From Lactobacillus sp. PV012 (GTDB lineage Bacteria; Bacillota; Bacilli; Lactobacillales; Lactobacillaceae): a stretch of DNA of 64,000 bases. Below, one piece after another: positions 17,606-26,820 of this stretch; positions within the stretch are counted from its first letter, which is position 1, and every line of letters starts with the position of its first letter. Made by a program: the position numbers and the translations under genes. The notes beneath the pieces were generated by a model. That model saw nothing but the letters and a program-made list of their open reading frames with translations. It searched no databases and was not told where the DNA came from. Location of the stretch: contig NZ_CP041983.1 in the NCBI RefSeq assembly GCF_014522325.1, forward strand, positions 1-64,000, in the 5' to 3' direction.

Positions 17606-18265
17606 TTATAAGAAGGGTAATAAATTATTTAACATGTGAGCAATAATTGAATATCTTAAATCTTTTGTTAAAACATAAGTCCACGCAAGTATTGAACCCA
17701 TCATCCAGTATAAATAGATAAATTTTGAAAAAGTTGGATCATGCATAAACCCAAAAACAAATCCACTGGCTAAAACACCTAAAACCTTAGTCCATTTATT
17801 TTCGATCGGGAAAAATGTATTGAAAAACATCCCTCTAAAAATTATTTCCTCACAGATTGGGGCAACAATCACTAATAAAACATTATAAATCGGATTAGCT
17901 AAACTTGAAATTTTATTTAATTCCTGCTGGTTATGTGACGTTACTCCACCCTTAGCAAACAATTGAATAAAAGCGATTTGAAGAATCGTCATCAAAAAAA
18001 ACATTCCAATTGCAATAAAAATTCTCTGAGCATTCCAGTGAGGCTTTTCATTAAAATCCCAGTTATTTTCTTGTTTTAATTGGTATTTATACAAAGCAAA
18101 CATTGCCCAGATTGCCATAACGGTTATTATACCTATTCCAACCTCATTCCATATTGGTAAAGCAGTCTTATTCGGAATTACATACATCCATTGAATAAAA
18201 CTGTAACCAATAAAAGCAATAATGATAATTCCTACATTTCCAAGAAATCGTAAAAAACTTTTCAC
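17606..18265 (-). CDS. CPBP-family intramembrane metalloprotease
   Basis: A 219-residue membrane protein with the three CPBP (Abi, Rce1-like) motifs: EEIIFRG, FGFMH and the final HMLNN, supplying the Glu and His ligands of the active site. Family members process prenylated or bacteriocin-related substrates or give self-immunity; the substrate here is unknown. The start is GTG at 18265. It is a single gene, convergent with the antiporter. Confidence 0.85.
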   Translation of the reverse strand: MKSFLRFLGNVGIIIIAFIGYSFIQWMYVIPNKTALPIWNEVGIGIITVMAIWAMFALYKYQLKQENNWDFNEKPHWNAQRIFIAIGMFFLMTILQIAFIQLFAKGGVTSHNQQELNKISSLANPIYNVLLVIVAPICEEIIFRGMFFNTFFPIENKWTKVLGVLASGFVFGFMHDPTFSKFIYLYWMMGSILAWTYVLTKDLRYSIIAHMLNNLLPFL

Positions 18266-18357
18266 AGATTTACACCACTTTTCTTAAAATATTCCAGCTA
18301 GTTACTTATAATTTATAATAAAGAAAAGAATGAAAATATACAAATGGAGTGAGTTTG

Positions 18358-19446
18358 TTGATAATCCGAATCCTTAATTTTAGTTTACATAATCAAGTTA
18401 GTCTACTAACTTTTTTAGTTTATTTAACTTTTGCAATTTTTATTATTTCCTGGCTAATAGAACCTCGTCGTTCTATTAATGCAGTTTTCTTTACCGCCTT
18501 TGTCCTTTCATTTGCTCTTTGGTGTGGTAAGCTTTTATTTTCTCAAAAAAACACCTTTCTAACTTGGAGCTTTGGCTTAATTGTATTAGGGATGTTTATT
18601 TTAATATTTATCTTAGTAATTTTTTCTTGGGCATTTTTCCTTTGGAATGCTTATTTCGTTTGGAAGTATGAATCACATACCCTGCCTAACTTATTAACTC
18701 TATTTTCAGGAATTGGATTAATGCTAATCTGGATTTTAATTCGCCTCCATGTCTTTAAGAATGTGCCAGACTGGGTCAATATTCTCTTGTCTGGTATAGT
18801 CGTTTTAGCATTTTATTTGTTAATTATAATGTATAATTTTTTAATTAATTTGATCTTATATCAATTTGTTCCCCGTCACTACAAACAAGACTATTTAATT
18901 GTGCTAGGTGCAGGCTTAGTAAATGGTAAAAAAGTATCTCGCCTTTTAGGAGCGCGAATTGATCGTGCGATTGCTTTTTCATACACCCAATACGATAAGG
19001 GACATCCCCATCCTAAATTTATTATGTCTGGTGGAAAAGGAAGCGATGAAAAAATTTCAGAAGCCAGTGCAATGCGTGACTATGCAATTAATCGTGGAAT
19101 TGCTGCTGAAGACATTTTATTAGAAGATAGATCAAAAAATACCTATGAAAATATGCTCTATTCTAAAGAAGTTGCCATTAAAGACTTTGGTAGCAAAAAA
19201 TTTCATGCAAAGTTTTTTACTAATAATTATCACCTCTTTCGCGCTGGACTCTATGCTAAAAAGGCGCATTTACATGCTAATGGCGTTGGTGCGCCAACAC
19301 GCTTATACTATCTACCAAATGCGATTATTCGAGAATTTGTTGGCATCTTTGTCATGCACAAACAACGTCATTTTGTGATTATGGGAGTTATTACTTTAAT
19401 TTTTGTTCTCTTGGCTATTTTATCTGGAATCGGATACATAAAATAA
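18358..19446 (+). CDS. YdcF/SanA-like DUF218 membrane protein
   Basis: A 362-residue protein with several N-terminal membrane segments and a C-terminal DUF218 domain: LIVLGAGL, the GGKGSDEKISEA loop, LEDRSKNTYENM and TNNYHLFRA. The family is linked to envelope metabolism; the reaction is uncertain. The start is placed at TTG 18358, 8 bases after GGAG. A GTG at 18349 shares a base with that site and is less likely. Confidence 0.75.
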   Translation: MIIRILNFSLHNQVSLLTFLVYLTFAIFIISWLIEPRRSINAVFFTAFVLSFALWCGKLLFSQKNTFLTWSFGLIVLGMFILIFILVIFSWAFFLWNAYFVWKYESHTLPNLLTLFSGIGLMLIWILIRLHVFKNVPDWVNILLSGIVVLAFYLLIIMYNFLINLILYQFVPRHYKQDYLIVLGAGLVNGKKVSRLLGARIDRAIAFSYTQYDKGHPHPKFIMSGGKGSDEKISEASAMRDYAINRGIAAEDILLEDRSKNTYENMLYSKEVAIKDFGSKKFHAKFFTNNYHLFRAGLYAKKAHLHANGVGAPTRLYYLPNAIIREFVGIFVMHKQRHFVIMGVITLIFVLLAILSGIGYIK

Positions 19447-19485
19447 GTTATAATGGTATAACTATTATGTTAGAAAGGATCTTTT

Positions 19486-21819
19486 ATGCTACAGCTAGAA
19501 CATTTAATGAAGACATATCACATTGGTGGCGTTACAACCCATGCACTAGATGATGTCTCTATTAACTTCCGTAATCACGAATTTGTTGCTATTTTAGGAC
19601 CTAGTGGCTCTGGGAAAACTACCTTATTAAATGTTATTGGAGGATTAGATCGTTATGATAGTGGTGACATAATCATTAACGGTAAATCGACCAAAAACTT
19701 TACCACTACCGACTGGGATGCATATCGTAATAATACAGTTGGTTTTATTTTTCAAAATTATAATCTAATTCCCCATCTTTCCATCATAGAAAATGTAGAA
19801 CTAGGAATGATGCTCTCAGGAGTCGACAGCAAAACTCAACATGAAAAAGCAATTGCAGCCTTAAAACGTGTTGGACTTGGTGACCATCTCGCCAAAAAGC
19901 CAAATCAACTTTCTGGAGGACAAATGCAGCGTGTTGCAATTGCCCGGGCAATTGCAAATGACCCTGATATTTTACTCTGTGATGAACCTACAGGAGCATT
20001 AGATACTAAAACTAGTGAAAGTATCATGCAACTTATTAAAGAGCTAAGTAAAGATAAGTTAGTAATCATGGTTACTCACAATCCTGAATTAGCAAAAGAA
20101 TACGCTAGTCGTATCGTCCATTTCCAAGACGGAAAAATCCTTAGCGACTCTAATCCTTTTACTCCTAAACATAAGGTCAAAGATACTTTTAAACTTATCA
20201 AAACTAAAATGTCTTACTGGAATGCCTTAAAGTTAAGTTTCACTAATATCATGACCAAAAAAGGGCGAACTTTTTTAACGGCCTTTGCTTCTAGTATTGG
20301 AATAATTGGAATTGCAATTGTTTTGGCACTTTCCCATGGTTTTCAGCATCAAATTGATGAAACCCAAACCAAAACATTGGCTCAATTTCCAATTTCTATT
20401 TCCAGTGTTGCAAATGATTTATCACCCACTACCAAAAAAGACTCTGATACCAACCAAAAAAACAATGGATATTTAGTAGCTACTAAGCCTGCAAATGAAC
20501 AAAATACACACAATAATCATATCACTCAAAAATATGTGGATTATGTAAATAAAATTAATCCCACTTATGCTAATAACATTACCTATATCCGTGGAGCACA
20601 ATTAAATCTTTTAACTAAAGCTAATAATAAAATTAAGCAAGTTGAATTCTCAAATAATAATTCTAGTGGTAATTCTCTCGCCAACGCCCAAACTCAAGGA
20701 ATGGCTACTATGGGAATTAACACCAATGTTTTCCCTACCACTTTGGATAAGAAAAAAGGAAACTTTTTAAGAACCAACTATCAACTTCTTGCTGGAACCT
20801 GGCCAACTTTAGAAAATCAAGTAGTTTTAGTCCTAAATAATAAAAATCAAGCTAATATCAATGCCCTTAAAAATATCGGCATTAATGTCAAAAATGGTCA
20901 AAAAATCAATTTAAAGTCCTTAATCGGGAAGAAATTTAAACTAATTTCAAATAATAATTACTATCAAGAACTTCCTACTGGAAACTTTGTTCCTAAGAGT
21001 CCGAGTTCTTCTATGTATAACTCTGGCAAAACCATTACTTTATCAGCAGTTATTCAAGGAAAAAATAATTCTCAAATGGCACTTTTAGACAATGGAATTG
21101 CTTATAGCGATGCTTTGAGTAAAGAAGTAGTTAACGAAAACCAAAACTCTGCAATTGTTAAGGCGCAAAAAGCAAGCTCTAAAAATGTTATGACAAATCA
21201 ACCTTTAACCAGTACAGCTAAAACGCAGTTTTTAGCTACTCTTGGTGGGAGCACCCTTCCAACTGGTATCTTAATTTACCCAACTTCATTTGATTACAAG
21301 GACAAAGTTCTTGATTATCTAGCTCAATGGAATAAAGGAAAAACTAAATCTAATCAGATTCTTTATACCGATATGTCTGGTACAGTAACCAAGTTAACTG
21401 GAGGCTTAATTGGAGGTATTACTGATGTTTTAGTAGCCTTTGCTGGAATTTCCTTGATTACATCAATGATTATGATTGGAATTCTTACTTACACATCTGT
21501 TTTGGAAAGAACTAAAGAAATCGGAATTTTAAAAGCTCTTGGTGCACGTAAACGTGATATTACCCGAGTATTTGATGCCGAAACTTTTATTCTAGGACTC
21601 TTCTCCGGAATTCTGGGAATTTTTATTGCCTACTTATGTACTTTCCCAATTAATTTTGTTTTATACAAAATTACTGATATGAGCAACTTGGCACAACTTG
21701 ATCCAATGCAAGCACTTATCTTAGTAATTATTTCCACTATTTTAACTATGATTGGTGGGCACTTACCTGCTCGATTAGCTGCTAAAAAAGATGCTGCCAT
21801 TGCTCTTCGAAGTGAATAA
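19486..21819 (+). CDS. MacB-like ABC exporter, ATPase-permease fusion
   Basis: A 777-residue protein. Residues 1-230 are an ABC ATPase (Walker A GPSGSGKT, signature LSGGQMQ, Walker [12 protein letters not shown]). The rest is a permease with one membrane helix near 265-290, a large Asn/Lys/Thr-rich extracellular domain, and three C-terminal helices with the FtsX motif [14 protein letters not shown]. This is the type VII ABC plan used for peptide or antibiotic export and lipoprotein handling. The ATG follows AAAGGA by 6 bases. Its terminator is split by the downstream IS element. Confidence 0.88.
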   Translation: MLQLEHLMKTYHIGGVTTHALDDVSINFRNHEFVAILGPSGSGKTTLLNVIGGLDRYDSGDIIINGKSTKNFTTTDWDAYRNNTVGFIFQNYNLIPHLSIIENVELGMMLSGVDSKTQHEKAIAALKRVGLGDHLAKKPNQLSGGQMQRVAIARAIANDPDILLCDEPTGALDTKTSESIMQLIKELSKDKLVIMVTHNPELAKEYASRIVHFQDGKILSDSNPFTPKHKVKDTFKLIKTKMSYWNALKLSFTNIMTKKGRTFLTAFASSIGIIGIAIVLALSHGFQHQIDETQTKTLAQFPISISSVANDLSPTTKKDSDTNQKNNGYLVATKPANEQNTHNNHITQKYVDYVNKINPTYANNITYIRGAQLNLLTKANNKIKQVEFSNNNSSGNSLANAQTQGMATMGINTNVFPTTLDKKKGNFLRTNYQLLAGTWPTLENQVVLVLNNKNQANINALKNIGINVKNGQKINLKSLIGKKFKLISNNNYYQELPTGNFVPKSPSSSMYNSGKTITLSAVIQGKNNSQMALLDNGIAYSDALSKEVVNENQNSAIVKAQKASSKNVMTNQPLTSTAKTQFLATLGGSTLPTGILIYPTSFDYKDKVLDYLAQWNKGKTKSNQILYTDMSGTVTKLTGGLIGGITDVLVAFAGISLITSMIMIGILTYTSVLERTKEIGILKALGARKRDITRVFDAETFILGLFSGILGIFIAYLCTFPINFVLYKITDMSNLAQLDPMQALILVIISTILTMIGGHLPARLAAKKDAAIALRSE

Positions 21820-21829
21820 AAAAGACGGC
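21818..21829 (+). terminator. Left half of the ABC gene's terminator, split by an IS
   Basis: AAAAAAGACGGC at 21818-21829 is the exact complement of GCCGTCTTTTTT at 23303-23314. Removing the IS and one TTA gives a 12-bp stem, 7-base loop and T-run, the original terminator. Confidence 0.8.
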
Positions 21830-21834
21830 TTTTA

Positions 21835-23297
21835 TGATATGAACCTCAAAACTAGGACATATTATTAAGCTGTTTGATTTAAAACCATATTTCGATATTG
21901 GATCGGAGTATGGTTTTTTATTGTGCTCTTAATTCTTTGATTATTGTAGTAATAAATATATTCTTTGATTGCTTCTTCAAGCTCATCTAAATTCTTAAAT
22001 GTTTTCTCAAAGCCATAAAACATTTCTCGCTTTAAAATACCAAAGAATCCTTCCATTAACCCATCATCTAATGAATTTCCTTTTCTAGACATTGATTGTT
22101 CAATACCATGATTTTTAAGCCAATTTTGAAAAGCTGGATGTTGATATTGCCAACCTTGATCAGTATGAAAAATAAGTCCATTTAAGGCAGGATGATCTTT
22201 ATAAGCTAATTCAAGCATGTTCATTACTTGTTCTAAGACTGGATGACGACTAATAGTGTAAGAAATTATTTCATGCGTGCAACCATCCATGATTGGAGAA
22301 AGGTACAGCTTTTCTCCATTTAAATGGAATTCCGTTATATCAGAGTACCATTTTCTATCTGGTAAAACAGCTAAAAAATTACGACAGATCAAATTTGGTT
22401 TAATTTTACCTACGGTTCCTTGATAACTTGAATATTTTCGCTTACGTCTAATGGCAATACCAAATAAACGCATCCTTTTCATTAGGCGTTTTACTTTCTT
22501 ATGATTAATTTTAATTCCTTCGATGTGCAATTGAGCAGTAATTCTCCTGTAGCCATATCGATGTTTATGTTCCTCAAATATTTCTTTAATACGTTTCATA
22601 ATCTGATGATTCTTTAAATCCTTATCATCATGCTTTAAAACATAGTAGTAATTACTTTTAGATAAATGAGGTAAATCAGGATTAGAATTAATTGTATTTA
22701 ATATAAAAGTTATGGTTACATGAAGTTCATGCCTTAGTTCAGTAACCACCTGAGCTATTTCTTTGGCTTTTGGTTTTTCCTTTGAGAAACTAAGGCGCTT
22801 AATTTTTTTACAAATTCGTTTTCGACAGTAAGTCTTAAGTTCTCTTGTTTCAGGTCTCTTAGTTGTTTTTGAAGTTCCTTGATTTGTTGGTCTTTGCTTT
22901 TCATATAATGGTCTGCCTTTCTTATGATTAATGACATTATACCCATCTTCTTTAAATTTGCGAATCCAATTATGAATTAAGCTTTCAGTAGGCAACGCCA
23001 ACTCTAAAGATACTTGATGAGCAATTTCATTGTTAAGCAGTACTCTTTTAATAGCAGATTCTTTAAATTCAACTGTATAAGTAGTATTAGATCTATCTAA
23101 AATATTAGTTCCATAGCGTTCTATTAATTTAAGCATATATCTAATATTTCCTGAACTTATACCATATTGTTTACCCAGCCATCTAGAAGACTTACCATAT
23201 TTTTTCCAATAATTATAAATATCAATTTTATCTTGTTTTGTTAATTTAGCCATACTAAAACCCCGAAATTCTTGTCCGAATTTTGGGGTTCATATCA
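21835..23297 (-). mobile_element. IS3-family (IS150-like) insertion sequence, 1463 bp
   Basis: The ends are 25-bp imperfect inverted repeats (22 of 25 match) at 21835-21859 and 23273-23297, beginning TGATATGAACC. A 3-bp direct repeat TTA flanks the element (21832-21834 and 23298-23300). One transposase ORF fills the interior. The termini, duplication length and DDE transposase fit the IS150 group. Confidence 0.9.
21865..23253 (-). CDS. IS3-family transposase, single-frame with displaced zipper
   Basis: A 462-residue ORF. Residues 1-110 are the OrfA helix-turn-helix region and the C-terminal half is the OrfB integrase core with YSDITEF, HTDQGWQ and a Glu in LMEGFF as DDE residues. Normally OrfA includes a leucine zipper in its own frame, followed by a -1 shift into OrfB. 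Here the zipper (KELQKQLRDLKQENLRL) is read only in the +1 frame at about 22755-22925, so the long ORF crosses it out of frame. This suggests a small indel in OrfA; activity is doubtful. Confidence 0.85.
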   Translation of the reverse strand: MAKLTKQDKIDIYNYWKKYGKSSRWLGKQYGISSGNIRYMLKLIERYGTNILDRSNTTYTVEFKESAIKRVLLNNEIAHQVSLELALPTESLIHNWIRKFKEDGYNVINHKKGRPLYEKQRPTNQGTSKTTKRPETRELKTYCRKRICKKIKRLSFSKEKPKAKEIAQVVTELRHELHVTITFILNTINSNPDLPHLSKSNYYYVLKHDDKDLKNHQIMKRIKEIFEEHKHRYGYRRITAQLHIEGIKINHKKVKRLMKRMRLFGIAIRRKRKYSSYQGTVGKIKPNLICRNFLAVLPDRKWYSDITEFHLNGEKLYLSPIMDGCTHEIISYTISRHPVLEQVMNMLELAYKDHPALNGLIFHTDQGWQYQHPAFQNWLKNHGIEQSMSRKGNSLDDGLMEGFFGILKREMFYGFEKTFKNLDELEEAIKEYIYYYNNQRIKSTIKNHTPIQYRNMVLNQTA

Positions 23298-23355
23298 TTA
23301 ATGCCGTCTTTTTTAGTGCTAAAATTTAGGTAATCTCAATGTAAAGGAATTTTTT

Positions 23356-24393
23356 ATGTTAAAAAAACTATTCTTAACTACTTTATTTACATTTTCACTT
23401 TTTTTAGGTGGGTGTAGACACTCTGACCACAAAACTGTTCATCATTCTGCTAATCCTAGCATTGCGCTAGTAACGAACGCCCCTGACGATGGAACTAATC
23501 CCTATATTGAAGCCGGTAAAGAAGGCCTTAAAAATTACGCTCAGCAACATCATTTAAGTACAGGAAAAAATGGCTATCAAATCTTTAGTCCCAATTACAC
23601 TAAAGAAGACTACAGCTTAATTGACCAAGCAGCGCAAAAAAACTTTCATACTATTATTGCTTTAGGAGCTAGTTTTAAAAATGCTGTAGATGATACTGCC
23701 AGTCTTTATCCTCACAATAATTTTGTTTTAATCGATGGTAAAGCTAAATCGGCTGCAAACGTCACTAGCATTACTTTCAATAGCTGGCAGATGGGGTATT
23801 TAGCCGGTGTAGCGGCTGCAAGCTCTAGTAAAACGCACACTGTCGGAATTTTAAGCCAACCAGCTTCTTCTTTACTAAAGGGATATTTAGCTGGCATTAA
23901 TTATTATTCCAAATATTATCATGTAAAAACCAAAATTTTAGCAAAAACGATTTCTTCTGCTCCTAACAAAGAACAAGCACAAAACTTAACTCAACAAATT
24001 TATTTAAAGGGAGCCGATATTATTTTTTCTGCCGTCGGCCAAAATAGCCAAGGGGTCTTTTCAGCGGCTAAGGCAATCAATCAGACTCAACCTGTTAATC
24101 AAAAAGTTTGGGTAATTGGGGTTGATAATGATCAAAGCAGTGCTGGAAAATATCAAGCTAAAGGTGGGCAGCCCTCTAATTTTACTCTAACCTCAGTCAT
24201 TAAAAATATTCCCCAGGCCATTGAAAACGTTAGTGAAGAAAGTTTCAACAATGCCTTCCCTGCTCGTCAGCTTCTAAATTATGATTTAAAAAATAATGGC
24301 GTCACCCTTATTCATTCTACTAATCTCTCTTATTCTAGCTGGATTGCTATTCAAAAAGCACGTACTTACCTTATTCAAAAAAATGCTAAGTGA
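23356..24393 (+). CDS. BMP-family (PnrA-like) substrate-binding lipoprotein
   Basis: A 345-residue precursor with lipobox LGGC (Cys20), so a lipid-anchored surface protein. The body follows the basic membrane protein/PnrA fold: SIALVTNAPDDG at the start, GASFKNAV, SWQMGYLAGVAA and VIGVDNDQSSAG. Family members bind purine nucleosides for an ABC importer. No importer permease or ATPase is adjacent, although purine-related genes follow within 5 kb. AAAGGA lies 6 bases before the ATG. Confidence 0.85.
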   Translation: MLKKLFLTTLFTFSLFLGGCRHSDHKTVHHSANPSIALVTNAPDDGTNPYIEAGKEGLKNYAQQHHLSTGKNGYQIFSPNYTKEDYSLIDQAAQKNFHTIIALGASFKNAVDDTASLYPHNNFVLIDGKAKSAANVTSITFNSWQMGYLAGVAAASSSKTHTVGILSQPASSLLKGYLAGINYYSKYYHVKTKILAKTISSAPNKEQAQNLTQQIYLKGADIIFSAVGQNSQGVFSAAKAINQTQPVNQKVWVIGVDNDQSSAGKYQAKGGQPSNFTLTSVIKNIPQAIENVSEESFNNAFPARQLLNYDLKNNGVTLIHSTNLSYSSWIAIQKARTYLIQKNAK

Positions 24394-24399
24394 CTTTTC

Positions 24400-24439
24400 T
24401 TGACGGTCTATACCAGTTAATTATATAATGGACTAGACC
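24400..24439 (+). promoter_or_regulatory. nagB promoter with two NagR-type operators
   Basis: TTGACG and TATAAT lie 18 bases apart. GGTCTATACC (24405-24414) overlaps the spacer and GGACTAGACC (24430-24439) follows the -10. Both are near-palindromes of the GGTCTAGACC kind bound by GntR/HutC-family NagR regulators. Repression lifted by amino-sugar phosphates is the expected control. Confidence 0.6.
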
Positions 24440-24460
24440 AATAAGAGAGGGGTAATTATT

Positions 24461-25186
24461 ATGATGAAAATTATTGTTACCAAAGATAATATTGAAGGTG
24501 GCACTAAAGCTTTTGAAATTATCAAAAATGGCATGTCTAATGGTGCTAAAGTATTGGGTTTAGCAACAGGTTCTTCCCCAATTTCCTTATATAGTGATAT
24601 GTGCAATAGCGACCTTGATTTTAGTGAAATGACTAGTATCAATTTAGACGAATATTATGGCATCAGTCCTGAAAATCCCCAAAGCTACCATTACTTCATG
24701 CAAAAACATCTTTTTGATCAAAAACCTTTCAAAAAATCTTATATTCCAAATGGCTTAGCAAAGAATATTGATGAAGAAGTAGAAAATTATAATCAAATTA
24801 TTCAAGAAAATCCTATCGATATTCAAATTTTAGGGATTGGACACAATGGCCACATCGCTTTTAATGAGCCCGGTACTCCTTTTGGAAGTTTAACTCATAA
24901 AGTCACTTTGGCAGAAAGTACGATCAAAGCAAATTCAAGATTTTTTAACAATGAAAAAGAAGTTCCACGCCAAGCAATTTGCATGGGAATTAGATCAATT
25001 ATGCAAGGGAAAAAAATTGTACTTTTAGCTTACGGTGCTTCAAAACAAGACGCTTTAAAGGCATTAGTTGAAGGTCCTGTTATTGAAAAAGTACCTGCTT
25101 CAATTTTACAAGACCATCCAGATGTCACCATTATTTGCGATCAAATTGCTGCCAAAAAAATTAATCCTAAATACTTTACTATCTAG
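24461..25186 (+). CDS. nagB: Glucosamine-6-phosphate deaminase
   Basis: A 241-residue enzyme converting glucosamine-6-phosphate to fructose-6-phosphate and ammonia in amino-sugar catabolism. Key parts: GLATGSSP phosphate loop, NLDEYYG with the catalytic Asp, and [14 protein letters not shown] with the ring-opening His. A short cytosolic Gram-positive form without the E. coli allosteric extension. GAGGGG precedes the ATG by 8 bases. Own promoter and terminator. Confidence 0.96.
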   Translation: MMKIIVTKDNIEGGTKAFEIIKNGMSNGAKVLGLATGSSPISLYSDMCNSDLDFSEMTSINLDEYYGISPENPQSYHYFMQKHLFDQKPFKKSYIPNGLAKNIDEEVENYNQIIQENPIDIQILGIGHNGHIAFNEPGTPFGSLTHKVTLAESTIKANSRFFNNEKEVPRQAICMGIRSIMQGKKIVLLAYGASKQDALKALVEGPVIEKVPASILQDHPDVTIICDQIAAKKINPKYFTI

Positions 25187-25216
25187 AGATATTAAGCTTT
25201 TACAGGATTTATTTCT

Positions 25217-25249
25217 CAAAAAAAGCCAAGCTACTGCTTGACTTTTTTG
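25217..25249 (+). terminator. nagB terminator
   Basis: The stem AAAAAGCCAAGC with one mismatch, 4-base loop, then six T. Confidence 0.75.
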
Positions 25250-25334
25250 TGTGGAACATTTTTTAAAAACCACTTGCACAACCACAAGATATTGTTCTAA
25301 ACTGGTAAAGCAAACAACATATTGTAGAAAGAAT

Positions 25335-25982
25335 GTGATTCCAGTTATTGTTTTAAGCGGGCCTATTGGAGCCGGAAAATCCAGTTTAACCAGTATTTTA
25401 TCTGAGCATTTAGGAAGTAAAGGTTTTTATGAAGGTGTAGATAATAATCCCATTCTTCCTCTTTACTATCAAGATATGGCACATTATACCTTTTTATTAA
25501 ATATCTATCTTCTAAATCACCGTTTAGATCAAATTAACGAAGCTATTTTAGAGCCTAATAATGTTTCAGATCGCTCAATTTATGAAGATGCGCTCTTTTT
25601 CAAGATGAATGTAGACAGTGGGAAGGCCGATCCAACCGAGTTTAATATCTACAATAGTCTTTTACATAATATGATGGCTGATGCTCCAGGTAATCCAAGT
25701 AAAAAACCAGATTTATTGATCTATATTCACGTTTCATTGGATACAATGCTTAAACGAATCCAAAAACGTGGTCGTTCTTTTGAACAACTCTCTACTGATC
25801 CTGAATTGAAGAACTACTATGCCCGTTTAATTCAATACTATGAACCATGGTTCGAAGCCTATGATGCTTCTCCAAAAATGAAAATTGATGGAGATAAATA
25901 TGACTTTGTAGTTGATGAGAACGCACGCAAGGAAGTTATTGCACTTATTGACCAGAAGTTAAATGAAGTGGGTAATCTGTAA
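25335..25982 (+). CDS. Deoxynucleoside kinase (dAK/dGK subunit 1)
   Basis: A 215-residue kinase that phosphorylates purine deoxynucleosides for salvage. [10 protein letters not shown] is the P-loop near the N-terminus, [11 protein letters not shown] the base-binding/ERS-like segment, and [11 protein letters not shown] the lid. The start is GTG at 25335, matching the start of the paralogue next door; upstream in-frame codons are not protein-like. L. acidophilus has a tandem dak-dgk pair forming a heterodimer. I cannot tell which member this is. Confidence 0.85.
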   Translation: MIPVIVLSGPIGAGKSSLTSILSEHLGSKGFYEGVDNNPILPLYYQDMAHYTFLLNIYLLNHRLDQINEAILEPNNVSDRSIYEDALFFKMNVDSGKADPTEFNIYNSLLHNMMADAPGNPSKKPDLLIYIHVSLDTMLKRIQKRGRSFEQLSTDPELKNYYARLIQYYEPWFEAYDASPKMKIDGDKYDFVVDENARKEVIALIDQKLNEVGNL

Positions 25983-26001
25983 GAATTAAAGAAGGAATGT
26001 G

Positions 26002-26688
26002 ATGACAGTTATTGTTTTAAGTGGGCCTATTGGAGCCGGAAAGTCTAGTTTAACAGGAATTTTATCAGACTATTTAGAAACTAAGCCTTTTTATGAAAGT
26101 GTGGATGACAATCCTGTCCTTCCTCTCTTTTATGAAAATCCTAAAAAATATGCTTTTTTACTTCAAGTTTACTTTCTAAATACACGCTTTCAAAGTATCA
26201 AAAAAGCACTAACTGATGATAATAATGTGCTTGACCGTTCAATCTATGAAGATGCACTCTTTTTCCAAATGAATGCTGACATTGGACGAGCTACCACTGA
26301 AGAAGTTGACACATATTACGATCTTTTAAATAATATGATGAATGAATTAGACCATATGCCAAAGAAAAATCCTGATTTACTTGTGCATATTAAAGTTTCT
26401 TATGACACTATGCTCAAGCGAATTCAAAAACGTGGTCGTAATTACGAACAACTCAGCTATGATCCAACTTTGGAAGACTACTACAAGCGTTTATTACGTT
26501 ACTATGAACCTTGGTATGATCGTTACGACTATTCTCCAAAGATGATTATTGATGGCGATAAATACGATTTTATGGCAAATGATAATGACCGTAGTATTGT
26601 CTTAGCACAAATTGTAACTAAACTAAAAGAAGTAGGTAAATTGCCAGAAAATTGGGATAAATCTACTAATATTAGTCTTGAAGCTTAA
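26002..26688 (+). CDS. Deoxynucleoside kinase (dAK/dGK subunit 2)
   Basis: A 228-residue paralogue of the previous gene with the same [21 protein letters not shown] and [11 protein letters not shown] segments. It starts 20 bases after the first gene ends, behind GAAGGAA. Salvage of deoxyadenosine and deoxyguanosine (and possibly deoxycytidine) as a heterodimer is established for the L. acidophilus pair. The high similarity shows a tandem duplication followed by divergence. Confidence 0.88.
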   Translation: MTVIVLSGPIGAGKSSLTGILSDYLETKPFYESVDDNPVLPLFYENPKKYAFLLQVYFLNTRFQSIKKALTDDNNVLDRSIYEDALFFQMNADIGRATTEEVDTYYDLLNNMMNELDHMPKKNPDLLVHIKVSYDTMLKRIQKRGRNYEQLSYDPTLEDYYKRLLRYYEPWYDRYDYSPKMIIDGDKYDFMANDNDRSIVLAQIVTKLKEVGKLPENWDKSTNISLEA

Positions 26689-26715
26689 GTCCTAAAATTA
26701 GGGCTTTTTATTTTT
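26687..26715 (+). terminator. Terminator after the kinase pair
   Basis: The stem AAGTCCTA pairs with TAGGGCTT (one wobble) around a short loop, then a T-rich run. Confidence 0.65.
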
Positions 26716-26728
26716 GGCTGTATTATTT

Positions 26729-26804
26729 ATAATTCGGGTTTACAAGAATATAATTGCTTGATACACTATTAAAGTAATGCTTTTAATTGTTAAACACGAA
26801 CATT
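26729..26804 (+). promoter_or_regulatory. Two possible PurBox elements before the purine permease
   Basis: AAACACGAACATT (26792-26804) and, inverted, ATAATTCGGGTTT (26729-26741) each match 11 of 13 positions of the lactococcal/Bacillus PurBox around CGAA. PurR control is plausible for this gene, but the matches are imperfect. Confidence 0.3.
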
Positions 26805-26820
26805 CACAATGGAGGTTAAG

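Noticed and set aside
22755..22946. 63-residue ORF inside the IS as an independent gene
   Set aside because: It is the displaced leucine zipper of the transposase OrfA, not a separate gene.
26716..26820. Purine riboswitch before the NCS2 permease
   Set aside because: The three-way-junction core sequences of the purine aptamer are not present; only PurBox-like sites are seen.
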